A stretch of 64,000 nt of DNA from CAVQGZ01 sp963714455. GTDB lineage: Bacteria; Actinomycetota; Actinomycetes; Jiangellales; Jiangellaceae. Below are positions 8,058 to 16,483 of the stretch, piece by piece (positions within the stretch are counted from its first letter, which is position 1; every line of letters begins with the position of its first letter). The stretch spans positions 32,182 through 96,181 of the forward strand of contig CAVQON010000006.1 of the NCBI GenBank assembly GCA_963714455.1, given 5' to 3'. Below the pieces are notes generated by a model. The model was not told the origin of the DNA. It did not search any database and saw only the letters and a program-made list of their open reading frames with translations. The position numbers and the translations under genes were made by a program.

Positions 8058-8692
8058 ATGCGCACCGTGCCGTCCGGTGTCGTGAAGTGTGCGGCAAGCA
8101 AGCCAGGGGTTCCGTGCGGGGCCAGCCACTCGACCTGGACGTCGTCGAGGGGATGACTCTCCGGCTCGCCGAGCCAGTCGGCCAGTCGCTGCGGGTCGCC
8201 GGCGATGTCGAGCCGCGACAGCCCGACCTGGGCCGTCGCGTTGGTGCTCGGGTGCAGTGACTCGTCGATCTCCCACGAGATGAAGAACGGCAGCTGCGGG
8301 TCGTTGATCAGACCGGTGACGCCGATCTGCTTCCAGAACAGCTCCGTCCCGTCCGGACGTGTGCGGTGGCCCTGGTAGGCGGCGCGGCCGAGACGCTGCT
8401 CGACCGGCGCGATGTCGCCGACGGCGACGACCCATCCCAGCCACCCGCCACCCTCGGCCGATCGTGCCCGGACGGCCTGCCCGAAGGGCATCTTGTCGAC
8501 CGCAGGATGGTCCAGCACCTCGACGACCTCGAGGTAGTGACCGTTGGCGAGCGGAAGGATCTTGTTGCGGGTTCCGAAGCCGGGATGGACCCCGCCATCG
8601 ATGAACTCCGCACGCAGCGCGGCGGCGAGCCGCGACGCAGTCGCCGCCAGCCCGTCCGGCTCTGCCGCGTACACGACGTGGTCCAGGCGCAT
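8054..8692 (-). CDS. Glyoxalase-like (VOC superfamily) protein
   Basis: 212 residues beginning RLDHVVYAAEPDGL, the typical opening of the Glyoxalase_3-like branch of the VOC superfamily. NGHYLEVVEVLDHP in the middle carries a likely metal-ligand glutamate, and a second half-domain follows. The reaction is unknown; VOC proteins include lyases, dioxygenases and binding proteins. Convergent with the wHTH gene, sharing the CTAG tetranucleotide for both stops. Upstream lies a short perfect hairpin (8721-8736). Confidence 0.8.
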   Translation of the reverse strand: MRLDHVVYAAEPDGLAATASRLAAALRAEFIDGGVHPGFGTRNKILPLANGHYLEVVEVLDHPAVDKMPFGQAVRARSAEGGGWLGWVVAVGDIAPVEQRLGRAAYQGHRTRPDGTELFWKQIGVTGLINDPQLPFFISWEIDESLHPSTNATAQVGLSRLDIAGDPQRLADWLGEPESHPLDDVQVEWLAPHGTPGLLAAHFTTPDGTVRI

Positions 8693-8720
8693 GGCGACAT
8701 AGAAGCAGCAAGCACCCCGC

Positions 8721-8736
8721 CCCGGGTAACCGGGGT
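8721..8736. repeat. Inverted repeat CCCCGG-GTAA-CCGGGG
   Basis: Perfect 6-bp arms and a 4-base loop in the divergent gap between the glyoxalase-like gene (start 8692) and the membrane protein (start 8776). It could be an operator or an RNA hairpin in the 5' region of the minus-strand gene; nothing decides between them. Confidence 0.5.
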
Positions 8737-8763
8737 CACACGGCGGGTAGACCCGGCGCCCTC

Positions 8764-8769
8764 TACCGT
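8764..8769 (+). promoter_or_regulatory. Putative -10 (TACCGT) of a leaderless transcript
   Basis: TACCGT, six bases, then GTG at 8776, supporting that start codon. Confidence 0.5.
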
Positions 8770-8775
8770 GCGCCC

Positions 8776-9957
8776 GTGAGCACCTGGACCCGGCACCGCG
8801 TGCTGGGTGTGGACGCCGCCCGCGGGGTCGCCCTGCTGGGCATGATGGCGGTGCACATCGTGCCGGCCGTGGGCGCCGACGGAGAGGTCACGCTGGCCTT
8901 CCACCTCGCAGCGGGACGTTCGTCCGCGCTGTTCGCCGTTCTCGCCGGAGTCGGCCTCGCGCTGCTCACGAGGTGGACCGCGGCGACCTCCGGGCGACAG
9001 CGTGCCCGCGACCGCGTCAACGTCGCCACGCGCGCCCTGCTGCTCGTCGGGCTGGGACTCGCGCTGGGCATCCCGGAGGCGGGCGTCGCGGTGATCCTCG
9101 TGTACTACGGCGTCTTCTTCGTGCTGGCGCTGCCCTTCCTCGGCCTGAGCGCGCGGGCGCTGGCCGCCTGGTCGCTCGGCACCGTCGTGCTCGCGCCGGT
9201 GCTGTCGCACGCGCTGCGGCCGCACGTCCCGCCGGCGTCGTACGCGGTGCCGACCCTGGACTTCTTCGACCGGCCCTGGTGGGACAGCCTCTCCGAGCTC
9301 ACGCTCACCGGCTACTACCCCGCCCTGCCCTGGATGGCCTACCTGTTCGCCGGGCTCGCCGTCGGCAAGCTCGACCTGCGCAGCCGCACCGTCGCCTGGT
9401 GGCTGCTCGGCGGGGGTGCCGCCCTGGCCGTGGCTGCCCGCGTCGTCTCCGAAGCTCTGCTCGACCGCTTCGGCGGGCTGGACGTTCTCCGGGCGCAGAC
9501 CCCTGAGCTGTTCGGCGGCCCGCTGGAGCAGATGCTCACCACCGGGCTGTTCGGCACGACCCCCACCGGGTCGTGGTGGTGGCTGGCGGTGGCCGCGCCG
9601 CACACGGCGACCCCGTTCGACCTCGCCACGACCATCGGCGCCGCTCTGGCTGTGCTCGGCTTCTTCCTGCTCGTGCTCACCCGCCCGCAGTGGTGGGCCG
9701 CTCCCTTGGTCGCGGTCGGTGGCATGACCCTGACGCTCTACAGCCTGCACATCGTGCTGCTCGACACGCTGCTGCCGCGAACGATGCCGATGGCGTACGG
9801 GTGGCACGTGGTCGCCGTGGTCGTCTTCGCGCTCGTGTGGCGAGCCCTGCTGGGCCAAGGCCCGCTCGAGCGCCTCACCCAGCTCGTCTCCCGCACGGTC
9901 AGCCGGGTGCTGGTGCCGGGCGCCAACGAGCGGCCCGTCGGTGGTCGCCCCGGCTAG
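8776..9957 (+). CDS. DUF1624/DUF418-like integral membrane protein
   Basis: 393 residues with about ten hydrophobic segments. The start (RVLGVDAARGVALLGMMAVHI) is the signature of the DUF1624/heparan-alpha-glucosaminide acetyltransferase group, and the end resembles DUF418 (GMTLTLYSLHIVLL). Such proteins are thought to transfer acyl groups across the membrane to envelope sugars, but substrates in bacteria are unknown. The conserved early histidine (AVHIV) is present. Expressed alone, with its own leaderless-type promoter. Confidence 0.8.
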   Translation: MSTWTRHRVLGVDAARGVALLGMMAVHIVPAVGADGEVTLAFHLAAGRSSALFAVLAGVGLALLTRWTAATSGRQRARDRVNVATRALLLVGLGLALGIPEAGVAVILVYYGVFFVLALPFLGLSARALAAWSLGTVVLAPVLSHALRPHVPPASYAVPTLDFFDRPWWDSLSELTLTGYYPALPWMAYLFAGLAVGKLDLRSRTVAWWLLGGGAALAVAARVVSEALLDRFGGLDVLRAQTPELFGGPLEQMLTTGLFGTTPTGSWWWLAVAAPHTATPFDLATTIGAALAVLGFFLLVLTRPQWWAAPLVAVGGMTLTLYSLHIVLLDTLLPRTMPMAYGWHVVAVVVFALVWRALLGQGPLERLTQLVSRTVSRVLVPGANERPVGGRPG

Positions 9958-9967
9958 CGTCGCCACC

Positions 9968-10183
9968 ATGTGTCGAAGCATCAAGACTCTGCGACCGCCC
10001 TACACCGAGGACGTCGGCGACTCCGACGTGCACGCCGCGGCGCTGCAGTACGTCCGCAAGATCAGCGGCTTTCGCACGCCGGCCGCGCACAACGCTGCAG
10101 CCTTCGACGCAGCGGTGGACGAGATCGCCGCCTCGACGCAGCGACTGCTCGACACGCTGCAGGTACGAGGAGGGGCCCGCTAG
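9968..10183 (+). CDS. DUF2277 family small protein
   Basis: 71 residues beginning MCRSIKTLRPPY, the invariant start of DUF2277. The start at 9968 is fixed by this motif and by TAGCGT at 9955-9960 seven bases upstream. No function is known for the family; members are short and helical, with a conserved early cysteine. Its stop shares CTAG (10180-10183) with the stop of the convergent methyltransferase. Confidence 0.85.
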   Translation: MCRSIKTLRPPYTEDVGDSDVHAAALQYVRKISGFRTPAAHNAAAFDAAVDEIAASTQRLLDTLQVRGGAR

Positions 10184-11052
10184 CGCACCTTGCGAGCCTG
10201 CAGGGTGTAGCTGTGCGGCAGCCGCCAGGGCCGGTCTGCCAGCCGGTACTCCCCGGCGCCGATCGGCTCCATCTGCCCGGGCAGCGCCTCCCACGGGATG
10301 CTGTCGTGCTCGACGAACCCGGTGATCTCCATGCCGTGGTTCATCAGGGCGGTGATGATCTCCCCGATGCCGTGGTTCCACTCGTGCGTCACGGTCGCCT
10401 GGAACGTCACGTCGGTGTCGACGTAGGTGCCCTCGGTCTGCTCGACGATGGGCTCGGGTCGCTCGAGGTAGGGGTAGTCGATCACCAGCAGCCCGTCCTG
10501 TCGGTCGTACTGGAGCGACCACAGCACGGGATGCCCCTCACGGATGAACAGCCGTCCCCCGGGACGCAGCAGACCGGCCACGACCTCAGCCCAGCGGGTG
10601 ATGCTCGGCAGCCAGCACAGCGCGCCGATCCCGGTGAACACCAGGTCGAACCCCTCGGGCTCGAGAAGAGCGACCGCGTCGTAGACGTCGCCCTCGACGA
10701 AGGCGACGTCGGCACCGGCGGCCGCCGCGAGTCGGCGCGCCTCCGCCAGGGATGCCGACGAGAAGTCGAGCCCTGTCATCGTGGCCCCGAGCCGCGCCAG
10801 CGAGACGGTGTCGGTGCCGATGTGGCACTGCAGGTGCACTCCGCGCCGCCCGGCGACGTCCCCGAGGAGCGGCAGGTCGAAGCGCACCACGTCGCTGATG
10901 AACGTCGGGTCGGCGGCGAAGCGCGCGAGGCCGTAGGTGGCAGACGCGGCGTGCGCCGGTGCACGCTCGTCCCAGCTGGCCCGATTCACGTCGCGGTAGT
11001 CCGCGTCGGCGGCGGACGGGTCGGGGACGTCGGCAGCAATCAGGTCAGGCAT
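10180..11052 (-). CDS. Class I SAM-dependent methyltransferase
   Basis: 290 residues. A SAM-binding Rossmann core starts at about residue 60: GVHLQCHIGTDTVSLARLGA replaces the usual E-x-G-x-G-x-G motif I, followed by GLDFSSASL and the LLRPGGRLFIREGHP segment. This variant motif (LQCHIGTDT) is typical of a broad actinobacterial small-molecule methyltransferase group. Substrate unknown. ATG 11052 lies just before the divergent flavoprotein gene, and the 3' end is convergent with DUF2277. Confidence 0.85.
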   Translation of the reverse strand: MPDLIAADVPDPSAADADYRDVNRASWDERAPAHAASATYGLARFAADPTFISDVVRFDLPLLGDVAGRRGVHLQCHIGTDTVSLARLGATMTGLDFSSASLAEARRLAAAAGADVAFVEGDVYDAVALLEPEGFDLVFTGIGALCWLPSITRWAEVVAGLLRPGGRLFIREGHPVLWSLQYDRQDGLLVIDYPYLERPEPIVEQTEGTYVDTDVTFQATVTHEWNHGIGEIITALMNHGMEITGFVEHDSIPWEALPGQMEPIGAGEYRLADRPWRLPHSYTLQARKVR

Positions 11053-11119
11053 GGCGGCAACGGTGCCACGTCGCGATCGCCTCGGCCCCGCAGGCCCACG
11101 ACGGCTAGCGTCAGCGCAC

Positions 11120-12799
11120 ATGTCCCGCCGCCCGCTCGTCCTTGCCGTGGACTCCGACCTTGACGCTCTCGACCGAACCGAGGGCGAGCTCTCCCGCCGC
11201 CTCGGCGGCGACTTCCGGGTGCGCGGTGAGTCGAGCCTGCGCGCGGCGGCGGACGAGCTGGCGCGCACCGCGACGGCCGGCGGCGACCTGGCGCTGCTGC
11301 TGATCGATTCCGACCTGCCGCAGGACGAGGTCGAGACCCTGCTGGCCAGCACGCGCACGCAGTTCCCGGACGCTCGACGCGCCCTGCTCATCCCCTGGGG
11401 CGGCTGGGCCGACCGTGGCACCGCCGACCTCATCCTGCGCGGCATGTCCCTCGGCGAGATCGACTACTACGTCCTCAAGCCGTGGAAGTCCCCGGACGAG
11501 TACTTCCACCGCACGATCGGCGAGTTCTTGCACGAGTGGAGCCGCACCCGAGCACAGGGGCCGCCGGAGATCGCAGTGATCTGCGCCCGCTGGGCCGCGC
11601 GGGGGCACGAGCTCGACAACCTGCTCACCCGCAACGGTGTGCCGCACCAGCTCATGGACCGCGACAGCCTCGCCGCCGGACGGCTGCTGCTCGACGCCGG
11701 CGTCGAGCTGGACGACCCGGCTGAGGTGATCGTCGTGATGCCGGCGCTGGGCAACCGCGTGCTGCGCGACCCGTCGGGCACCGAGCTCGTGCGCGGGTAC
11801 GGCGTGAGCACCGAGATGTCGGAGTCGGAGTCGGTCGACGTGGTGATCGTCGGTGCCGGCCCGTCCGGGCTGGCCACTGCCGTCTACGCGGCTGCCGAGG
11901 GCCTTCAGGCGCTCGTCGTCGAGCGCGAGGCCCTGGGCGGGCAGGCCGCCACGAGCACGCTGATCCGCAACTACCTGGGGTTCAACCGCGGCGTCACCGG
12001 AGCCGAGCTGGCCCAGCGCGGCTACCAGCAGGCGTGGGTCTTCGGCGCCCGCTTCATGCTCACCCAGGAGGTGACAGCGATGCGCACCGAGGGCGACCGG
12101 CTCGTCGTCGAGGTCGCCGGCCAGGGTGAGGTGCGCACCCGCAGCGTGGTGCTGGCCCTCGGCGTCGCCTATCGGCGCCTCGGGGTGGAGTCGATCGAGT
12201 GCCACCTGGGGTCGGGGGTGTTCTACGGCGCGTCCCCGTCGGAGGCACGCTCGTTCACCGGGGTGCCGGTCGCCGTCGTCGGCGGGGGCAACTCCGCCGG
12301 GCAGGCGGTGATGTACCTGGCGCGCTACGCCAGCCACGTGACCCTGCTCGTGCGCGACAGCACGCTCGAGGTGAGCATGTCGCGCTACCTCATCGACGAG
12401 CTCGAGGCCGAGTCGAAGGTGACCGTGCTGACCGGCGTCGAGGCGGTCGCCGGGTCGGGTGACGACCGGCTGCGCGGCATGACGGTGCGCGACCGCAGCA
12501 GCGGGCAGACCCAGCAGATCGACGTGGAAGGTCTGCTCATCATGATCGGCGCGGTGCCCCACACCCAGTGGCTACCGCCCGAGGTGTGTCGCGACGAGCG
12601 CGGGTACGTGCTCACCGGTCGCGACGTGTCCGCCGACGTCTGGCCCCTCGACCGGCCGCCGCTGCCGTACGAGACCTCGCTGCCCGGTGTGTTCGCGGTC
12701 GGCGACGTGCGCTCGGGGTCGGTGAAGCGGGTTGCCGCGAGCGTCGGCGAGGGGTCGGTCGTCATCACGCAGGTGCTCACCCATCTGGCCCCCGGCTAG
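11120..12799 (+). CDS. Receiver-like/thioredoxin reductase-like flavoprotein fusion without CxxC
   Basis: 559 residues. Residues 1-130 look like a response-regulator receiver (AVDSD near the start, LLLIDSDLP at the phospho-acceptor position, YYVLKPW with the conserved Lys). Then a linker and a thioredoxin-reductase-type flavoprotein from about 240: VVIVGAGPSGLA for FAD, VAVVGGGNSAGQA for NAD(P)H, PGVFAVGDVRSGSVKRVA at the end. Where thioredoxin reductase has its CATC disulfide, this protein has VFYGASPSEA, so it cannot reduce thioredoxin by the usual route. Known relatives are annotated as fused response regulator/thioredoxin-disulfide reductase. TAGCGT at 11106-11111 supports the start at 11120. 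Confidence 0.85.
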   Translation: MSRRPLVLAVDSDLDALDRTEGELSRRLGGDFRVRGESSLRAAADELARTATAGGDLALLLIDSDLPQDEVETLLASTRTQFPDARRALLIPWGGWADRGTADLILRGMSLGEIDYYVLKPWKSPDEYFHRTIGEFLHEWSRTRAQGPPEIAVICARWAARGHELDNLLTRNGVPHQLMDRDSLAAGRLLLDAGVELDDPAEVIVVMPALGNRVLRDPSGTELVRGYGVSTEMSESESVDVVIVGAGPSGLATAVYAAAEGLQALVVEREALGGQAATSTLIRNYLGFNRGVTGAELAQRGYQQAWVFGARFMLTQEVTAMRTEGDRLVVEVAGQGEVRTRSVVLALGVAYRRLGVESIECHLGSGVFYGASPSEARSFTGVPVAVVGGGNSAGQAVMYLARYASHVTLLVRDSTLEVSMSRYLIDELEAESKVTVLTGVEAVAGSGDDRLRGMTVRDRSSGQTQQIDVEGLLIMIGAVPHTQWLPPEVCRDERGYVLTGRDVSADVWPLDRPPLPYETSLPGVFAVGDVRSGSVKRVAASVGEGSVVITQVLTHLAPG

Positions 12800-12807
12800 C
12801 CGGCGCC

Positions 12808-13389
12808 CTACGTGCGTCGGGCGAACGCGAAGGCGGCGGCGACGCCGGCCAGTGCCCCCAGCAGGTGCCCGAGCCACGAGACGCCGTCGGGGACGGTGAA
12901 GGGCAGCACGCCGGTGAGCATCGTGCCGTAGACGGCGACGACGCCCAGGGCGATGACGATGTCGAGCCAGTGCCGCGTGAGCACGCCGGCTGTCACGAGG
13001 TAGGCCGCGAAGCCGAACACGACCGAGCTCGCCCCGATGGTGACCGTGGCCGGGGAGGTGAGCAGCCAGACGCCGAGCCCGCTGAGCACGACCACCACGG
13101 TGAGAACTGCCCAGAAGAAGTCGCGGCTCCGCCAGGCCACGAGCAGCCCGAGCACCAGGAACGGCACCGTGTTGGCCATCAGGTGCCCGAACCCGCCGTG
13201 CAGCAGCGGGGCGAGCGCCACGCCGACGAGGCCCGACGCCGTGCGGCCCTGGATGCCGAACTGGTCGAGTGCGACCGGCAGCAGGGCGTCCACGATCTCG
13301 ATCGCCCACATGAGCGCGAGCAGCAGCAGAACCGGCCGCACGACGTCGCCGGCGGTACGCGGGCGGTCGAGACGATCGGGGCTGCTCAT
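12808..13389 (-). CDS. Rhomboid-family intramembrane serine protease
   Basis: 193 residues, six hydrophobic segments. The active-site parts are visible: GGFGHLMANTVPF (His and Asn of the oxyanion region), GASSVVFGF (G-x-S with the catalytic serine) and GHLLGALAG with the partner histidine. Rhomboids cut membrane helices of client proteins within the bilayer. An upstream open frame exists, but ATG 13389 gives the right topology and has TACTTG six bases upstream. Single gene, convergent with the flavoprotein gene and divergent from the DoxX-like gene. Confidence 0.88.
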   Translation of the reverse strand: MSSPDRLDRPRTAGDVVRPVLLLLALMWAIEIVDALLPVALDQFGIQGRTASGLVGVALAPLLHGGFGHLMANTVPFLVLGLLVAWRSRDFFWAVLTVVVVLSGLGVWLLTSPATVTIGASSVVFGFAAYLVTAGVLTRHWLDIVIALGVVAVYGTMLTGVLPFTVPDGVSWLGHLLGALAGVAAAFAFARRT

Positions 13390-13475
13390 CGAGGACAAGT
13401 ATCCGTCCTGGTCGTGGCCGGCGCCCGCGCAGCCTCGGCTGGGCACTGCCAGGCCGGCCTGGCAGGATCGGCTCC

Positions 13476-13868
13476 ATGGGCATCGCCTGGTCGTCGTTGC
13501 GTCCTGGGGCACAGGCGGTCGCGGGCGCGTTCGCCGTCAGCGGCACGGTGCACCTGGTGCGGCCGAGGGTCTTTCGTCCGCTGATCCCCCCGGCTCTTCC
13601 GGCGCCGGACGCGTGGACCGTCGGCACCGGGGTGGCCGAGCTGGTCTGCGCCGTCGGTCTGGCGCGCGGTGCCCGCTGGGCGCCGGCCGCGACGACGGCG
13701 ACCCTGCTCGTCGTCTGGCCGGGCAACGCGTGGCACGCCGTGGCGACGCAGCGGTCGAGCGCTCACCCCGCCCTCAAGGCGGCGGTGTGGGCCCGGCTGC
13801 CCCTGCAGGTGCCGATGCTGCGTGCTGCGGCGCACCCTTGGCGGTCCGACGTCACTGCCGAAGGGTGA
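13476..13868 (+). CDS. DoxX-like small membrane protein
   Basis: 130 residues with about three to four hydrophobic segments: VAGAFAVSGTVHLVRPRVF at the start, GVAELVCAVGLARG in the second helix and VVWPGNAWHAV in the third. This is the arrangement of short DoxX/DoxD-like actinobacterial proteins. Role unknown; some relatives act with redox partners at the membrane. The last 17 bases overlap the 3' end of the convergent baeRF3 gene. Confidence 0.65.
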   Translation: MGIAWSSLRPGAQAVAGAFAVSGTVHLVRPRVFRPLIPPALPAPDAWTVGTGVAELVCAVGLARGARWAPAATTATLLVVWPGNAWHAVATQRSSAHPALKAAVWARLPLQVPMLRAAAHPWRSDVTAEG

Positions 13869-14916
13869 GGGCCACCCTCGCCCCGTCCGGGATGATGCCG
13901 TCCTGCACCAGGGCGACCCAGCCACCGCGGGTGAGCACTGCCTCGATCAGCTCGTCCACGACGTCGTCGATGGCGCCGAGCTCGGCCGGGTTGTCGGTGG
14001 GCGTGAGCTCGTCGCCGTCGTCGCTGACCCAGGCCGGGTAGAAGAAGCCCTCCTCGACCGCGAGCATCTCCGGGCGCTCCCAGCGCGACGCCCGCCAGCA
14101 CTCGTCGATGCCGAGCGCGGCCCGCTTCTGGCCGCGACGGGTCGCGAGCAGCTCCATCGCCTCGGCCTCCCGGCTGAGCAGGTAGCCCTCCAGCAGAAGG
14201 CGCACGTGAGCGGCGAGGTCGGGCAGCGGCGTGCGTAGGTGGTTGCCCGGGATGGTGCCGGCCAGCCGGGACAGGTTCGTCGACATGCCACGAAACGCCG
14301 ACAGAGTCGGCTCGGCAGCTGCGATGAGCACCGGGGCCGGGTGGACCCGCAGGTAGGCACCCAGCGCTCGGTCGACCGCACGCAGAAAGGCGTCCGGTGC
14401 GGAGGCGCCGGCAGTGTCGGCCGCGTCCATCGGGAACCTCGTCGAGGCTGCCGGCCCTAGCTTGCCCAGCGCCCCGTCCAGCAGGCGTGCTTCGTTCGCC
14501 GCGAGCAGGAGCAGCACGTGCCGGGGAGTGCGGTGCAGGGCGCGCACCAGGTCGCGGGTGGCGAAGGTCGGGTCGACCACGCAACGCCGCTGCACGGGTA
14601 CCGGAAGGTCGACCACCTCGGCGGAGTCAGCGTTGACGAACAGCGCCAGCGCGGCGTGCACGGGCCGTTCGATCACCGCGGTGACGGCGTCGTCCAGGCG
14701 AGCGAGCGTCGCCTCACCAGCAGCCGGCGACTCCTCACGCACGCGCCGACGCGCCTGGGCCGCCAGCTCCTCCAGCGCCGCCCGATCGGCGACGTCGAGC
14801 CGCTGGCCCGGTGTCGTAGGAAGCAGCAGCGAGATGCAGGGGTAGCCACGCGACGACTGCAGGTGCAGAACCGTGGCCGTGTCGAGCGGGTGCGGGCGGA
14901 CGAGGGTCTGGTGCAT
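13852..14916 (-). CDS. baeRF3-type (bacterial eRF1-like) protein
   Basis: 354 residues resembling the baeRF family 3 proteins, bacterial relatives of the archaeo-eukaryotic release factor eRF1, probably ribosome- or tRNA-associated. Seen: YPCISLLLPTTPG at the start, ALALFVNADSAEVVDLPVPV, then HVLLLLAANEARLLDG and PVLIAAAEPTLSAF, alternating beta-alpha units of the eRF1 fold. The mycobacterial protein Rv2629 of this type is DosR-regulated, which suits the genes at the left of this window. GAGGAGG lies 4 bases before ATG 14916, chosen over an upstream ATG. Confidence 0.7.
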   Translation of the reverse strand: MHQTLVRPHPLDTATVLHLQSSRGYPCISLLLPTTPGQRLDVADRAALEELAAQARRRVREESPAAGEATLARLDDAVTAVIERPVHAALALFVNADSAEVVDLPVPVQRRCVVDPTFATRDLVRALHRTPRHVLLLLAANEARLLDGALGKLGPAASTRFPMDAADTAGASAPDAFLRAVDRALGAYLRVHPAPVLIAAAEPTLSAFRGMSTNLSRLAGTIPGNHLRTPLPDLAAHVRLLLEGYLLSREAEAMELLATRRGQKRAALGIDECWRASRWERPEMLAVEEGFFYPAWVSDDGDELTPTDNPAELGAIDDVVDELIEAVLTRGGWVALVQDGIIPDGARVALTLRQ

Positions 14917-15104
14917 AGCGCCTCCTCGAGGCGTCGTCATGGACATCGCCTCAAGGTCTCTCCCTCGGCCGCCGCGGCGACCGGCCCCGCCACCGGGTGC
15001 CGGGGCACCGTGCTGACGATCGCGGGACTTGCGGGGTACTCCCCTCTCGGTAGAACTCAGACTACTGAATTGCCGTTCGCTTGTCGCCCGCGCCGACTCC
15101 CGGC

Positions 15105-15866
15105 TCAGGTCAACGAGGCGACCCACAGGTCTTCGGCCGGCCACGAGCGTGCCCACTCGGCAGTGGCGATGACGTAGTAGTCGGGGGTGGTGGCCGAGTC
15201 CGGGGCGTAGAGCTCGTGCAGGGCCTGCACCGCGAACCCGGCACGACGAAGCAGCGAGATCCATTCCCCGTGCGACGGGTGGTACTCGGTGCCCCCGCCG
15301 GGCCACTCGATGCGGTACGTGCCGCGTTGCGCGCGCAGCAGGCGGTCGCCGGCGAAACCGCCGTCAGCGGGCACCGTCAGCGTCGCGAGCACGCTGTTGG
15401 CCAAGAACACCAGCCGCCCACCGGGCCGCAGCAGCCGCGCCGCCTCGGCGAGCCAGCCCACCGGGTCGCACCACGCGCTCGCCCCGTACTCGCTCACGAC
15501 GAGGTCGAACGACCGCGACGGCAGTGGAACGTCGGTCGCGTCCGCCTCGACGAGCGGGAAGGTCGGCCCGTACTGCTGCTGGCATCGGCGTGCGGTCGCG
15601 AGCTGGTGCGGGCTGAGGTCGACACCGACGGCACGTGCCCCGCGTCGGGCGAGCCAGGCCGAGAAGTACGCGGTGCCACACCCGAGCTCGACGACGTCGC
15701 GTCCGCGCACCTCGCCGAGAGCCTGCACGGACGCCTCCGGGACCGAGAAGAGTCCCCAGGTGATCTCGTCGGCGTTCCACACCGTGTCGGCGGCATCGTC
15801 GGTGTGCTGGCTGTTGACGGCCGCCCACAGGTCGCGGTTCTGCGCGAGCTCACGCTCAGAGGTCAT
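15105..15866 (-). CDS. Class I SAM-dependent methyltransferase
   Basis: 253 residues. The SAM site is canonical: VVELGCGTAYFSAWLARRGA (motif I), GVDLSPHQL (acidic loop), VEADATDVPLP and LLRPGGRLVFL. The N-terminal stretch (LWAAVNSQHTDD) and the aromatic-rich C-terminus are typical of actinobacterial small-molecule methyltransferases. Its ATG lies inside the last codons of the upstream PadR gene, so the two are translationally coupled; the regulator may control this gene's product or substrate. Confidence 0.88.
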   Translation of the reverse strand: MTSERELAQNRDLWAAVNSQHTDDAADTVWNADEITWGLFSVPEASVQALGEVRGRDVVELGCGTAYFSAWLARRGARAVGVDLSPHQLATARRCQQQYGPTFPLVEADATDVPLPSRSFDLVVSEYGASAWCDPVGWLAEAARLLRPGGRLVFLANSVLATLTVPADGGFAGDRLLRAQRGTYRIEWPGGGTEYHPSHGEWISLLRRAGFAVQALHELYAPDSATTPDYYVIATAEWARSWPAEDLWVASLT

Positions 15867-16416
15867 GCGGCGAGCCTGCCGTGATCTGGTCCAGGGAGGC
15901 GAGTGCGTCGAGGCACCAGTCGATCCAGACGCGCTCGTAGGCGAGGCCGAGCTGCAGCCCCAGCGACCGTCCCACCTGCGTCGGGTCGGTCGGGTCGACG
16001 TCGGTGAAGGACGTGGACTCGATCCGCTCGTACAGGGCGAGGCGCGCCCGGTGGTGCGTCAACCGCTCGGCCACCTGGTCGCGCATGGCATCCACGTCGA
16101 CGTGCTCGAGCCCGTAGAGCTTGACCATCATGTCGTCCTTCACCGAGGCCGGCGGCCCGCTCTCCTGTGACCAGGTCATCAGGCGATCGCGTCCGGCTCG
16201 GGTGATCGAGTAGACCTTCTTGTTGGGTCGACCTTGCTGGACGACGAGCTCGTCGGTGACCAGACCGGCGTCCTTGAGCAGCCGCAGCGAGCGGTAGATC
16301 TGCTGGTGGTCGGCGCGCCAGAAGAAGCCGATGGTCTCGTTGAACGTCTTGGCAAGGTCGTAGCCGGTCAGTGGCTCGTCAGCCAGGCAGACCAGGATGG
16401 CCTCGGAAAGAGACAT
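15856..16416 (-). CDS. PadR-family transcriptional regulator
   Basis: 186 residues. The PadR winged helix covers residues 1-85 (SEAILVCLADEPLTGYDLAKTFNE, then QQIYRSLRLLKDAGLV) and a helical dimerisation domain of the Vir_C type follows. It starts at ATG 16416 and diverges from the SDR gene across 67 bases that contain a perfect ATATGC-N8-GCATAT palindrome, the likely operator. The 3' end overlaps the start of the methyltransferase by 11 bases. It probably represses itself, the methyltransferase and the divergent SDR-crotonase genes until an aromatic or lipid-like inducer is present; that is inference. Confidence 0.9.
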   Translation of the reverse strand: MSLSEAILVCLADEPLTGYDLAKTFNETIGFFWRADHQQIYRSLRLLKDAGLVTDELVVQQGRPNKKVYSITRAGRDRLMTWSQESGPPASVKDDMMVKLYGLEHVDVDAMRDQVAERLTHHRARLALYERIESTSFTDVDPTDPTQVGRSLGLQLGLAYERVWIDWCLDALASLDQITAGSPHDL

Positions 16417-16428
16417 GACACTCCTTGC

Positions 16429-16448
16429 ATATGCACTCATGCGCATAT
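16429..16448. promoter_or_regulatory. Probable PadR operator palindrome
   Basis: ATATGC, eight bases, GCATAT: perfect 6-bp arms in the divergent gap between the PadR gene and the SDR gene. PadR proteins bind inverted repeats of about this size. It is markedly more A+T-rich than its surroundings. Confidence 0.65.
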
Positions 16449-16483
16449 TAGCCTGCATCGACCACCACGAACGAGGAGTACGG

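Noticed and set aside
8308..9984. Minus-strand open frame of 558 codons
   Set aside because: It is the antisense shadow of the DUF1624/DUF418 gene, rich in Gln, Glu, Arg and Gly, without any motif.
12790..12801. CCGGCTAGCCGG palindrome at the flavoprotein stop as a terminator
   Set aside because: Continuous palindrome without a loop; too short to end transcription and explained by G+C-rich sequence around the TAG.
15024..15044. GGGACTT and GGGG-TACT-CCCC upstream of the baeRF3 gene as a DosR box
   Set aside because: The half-sites do not form the GGGAC-N4-GTCCC symmetry; only a short 12-base inverted repeat remains, so it was not annotated as a DosR site.
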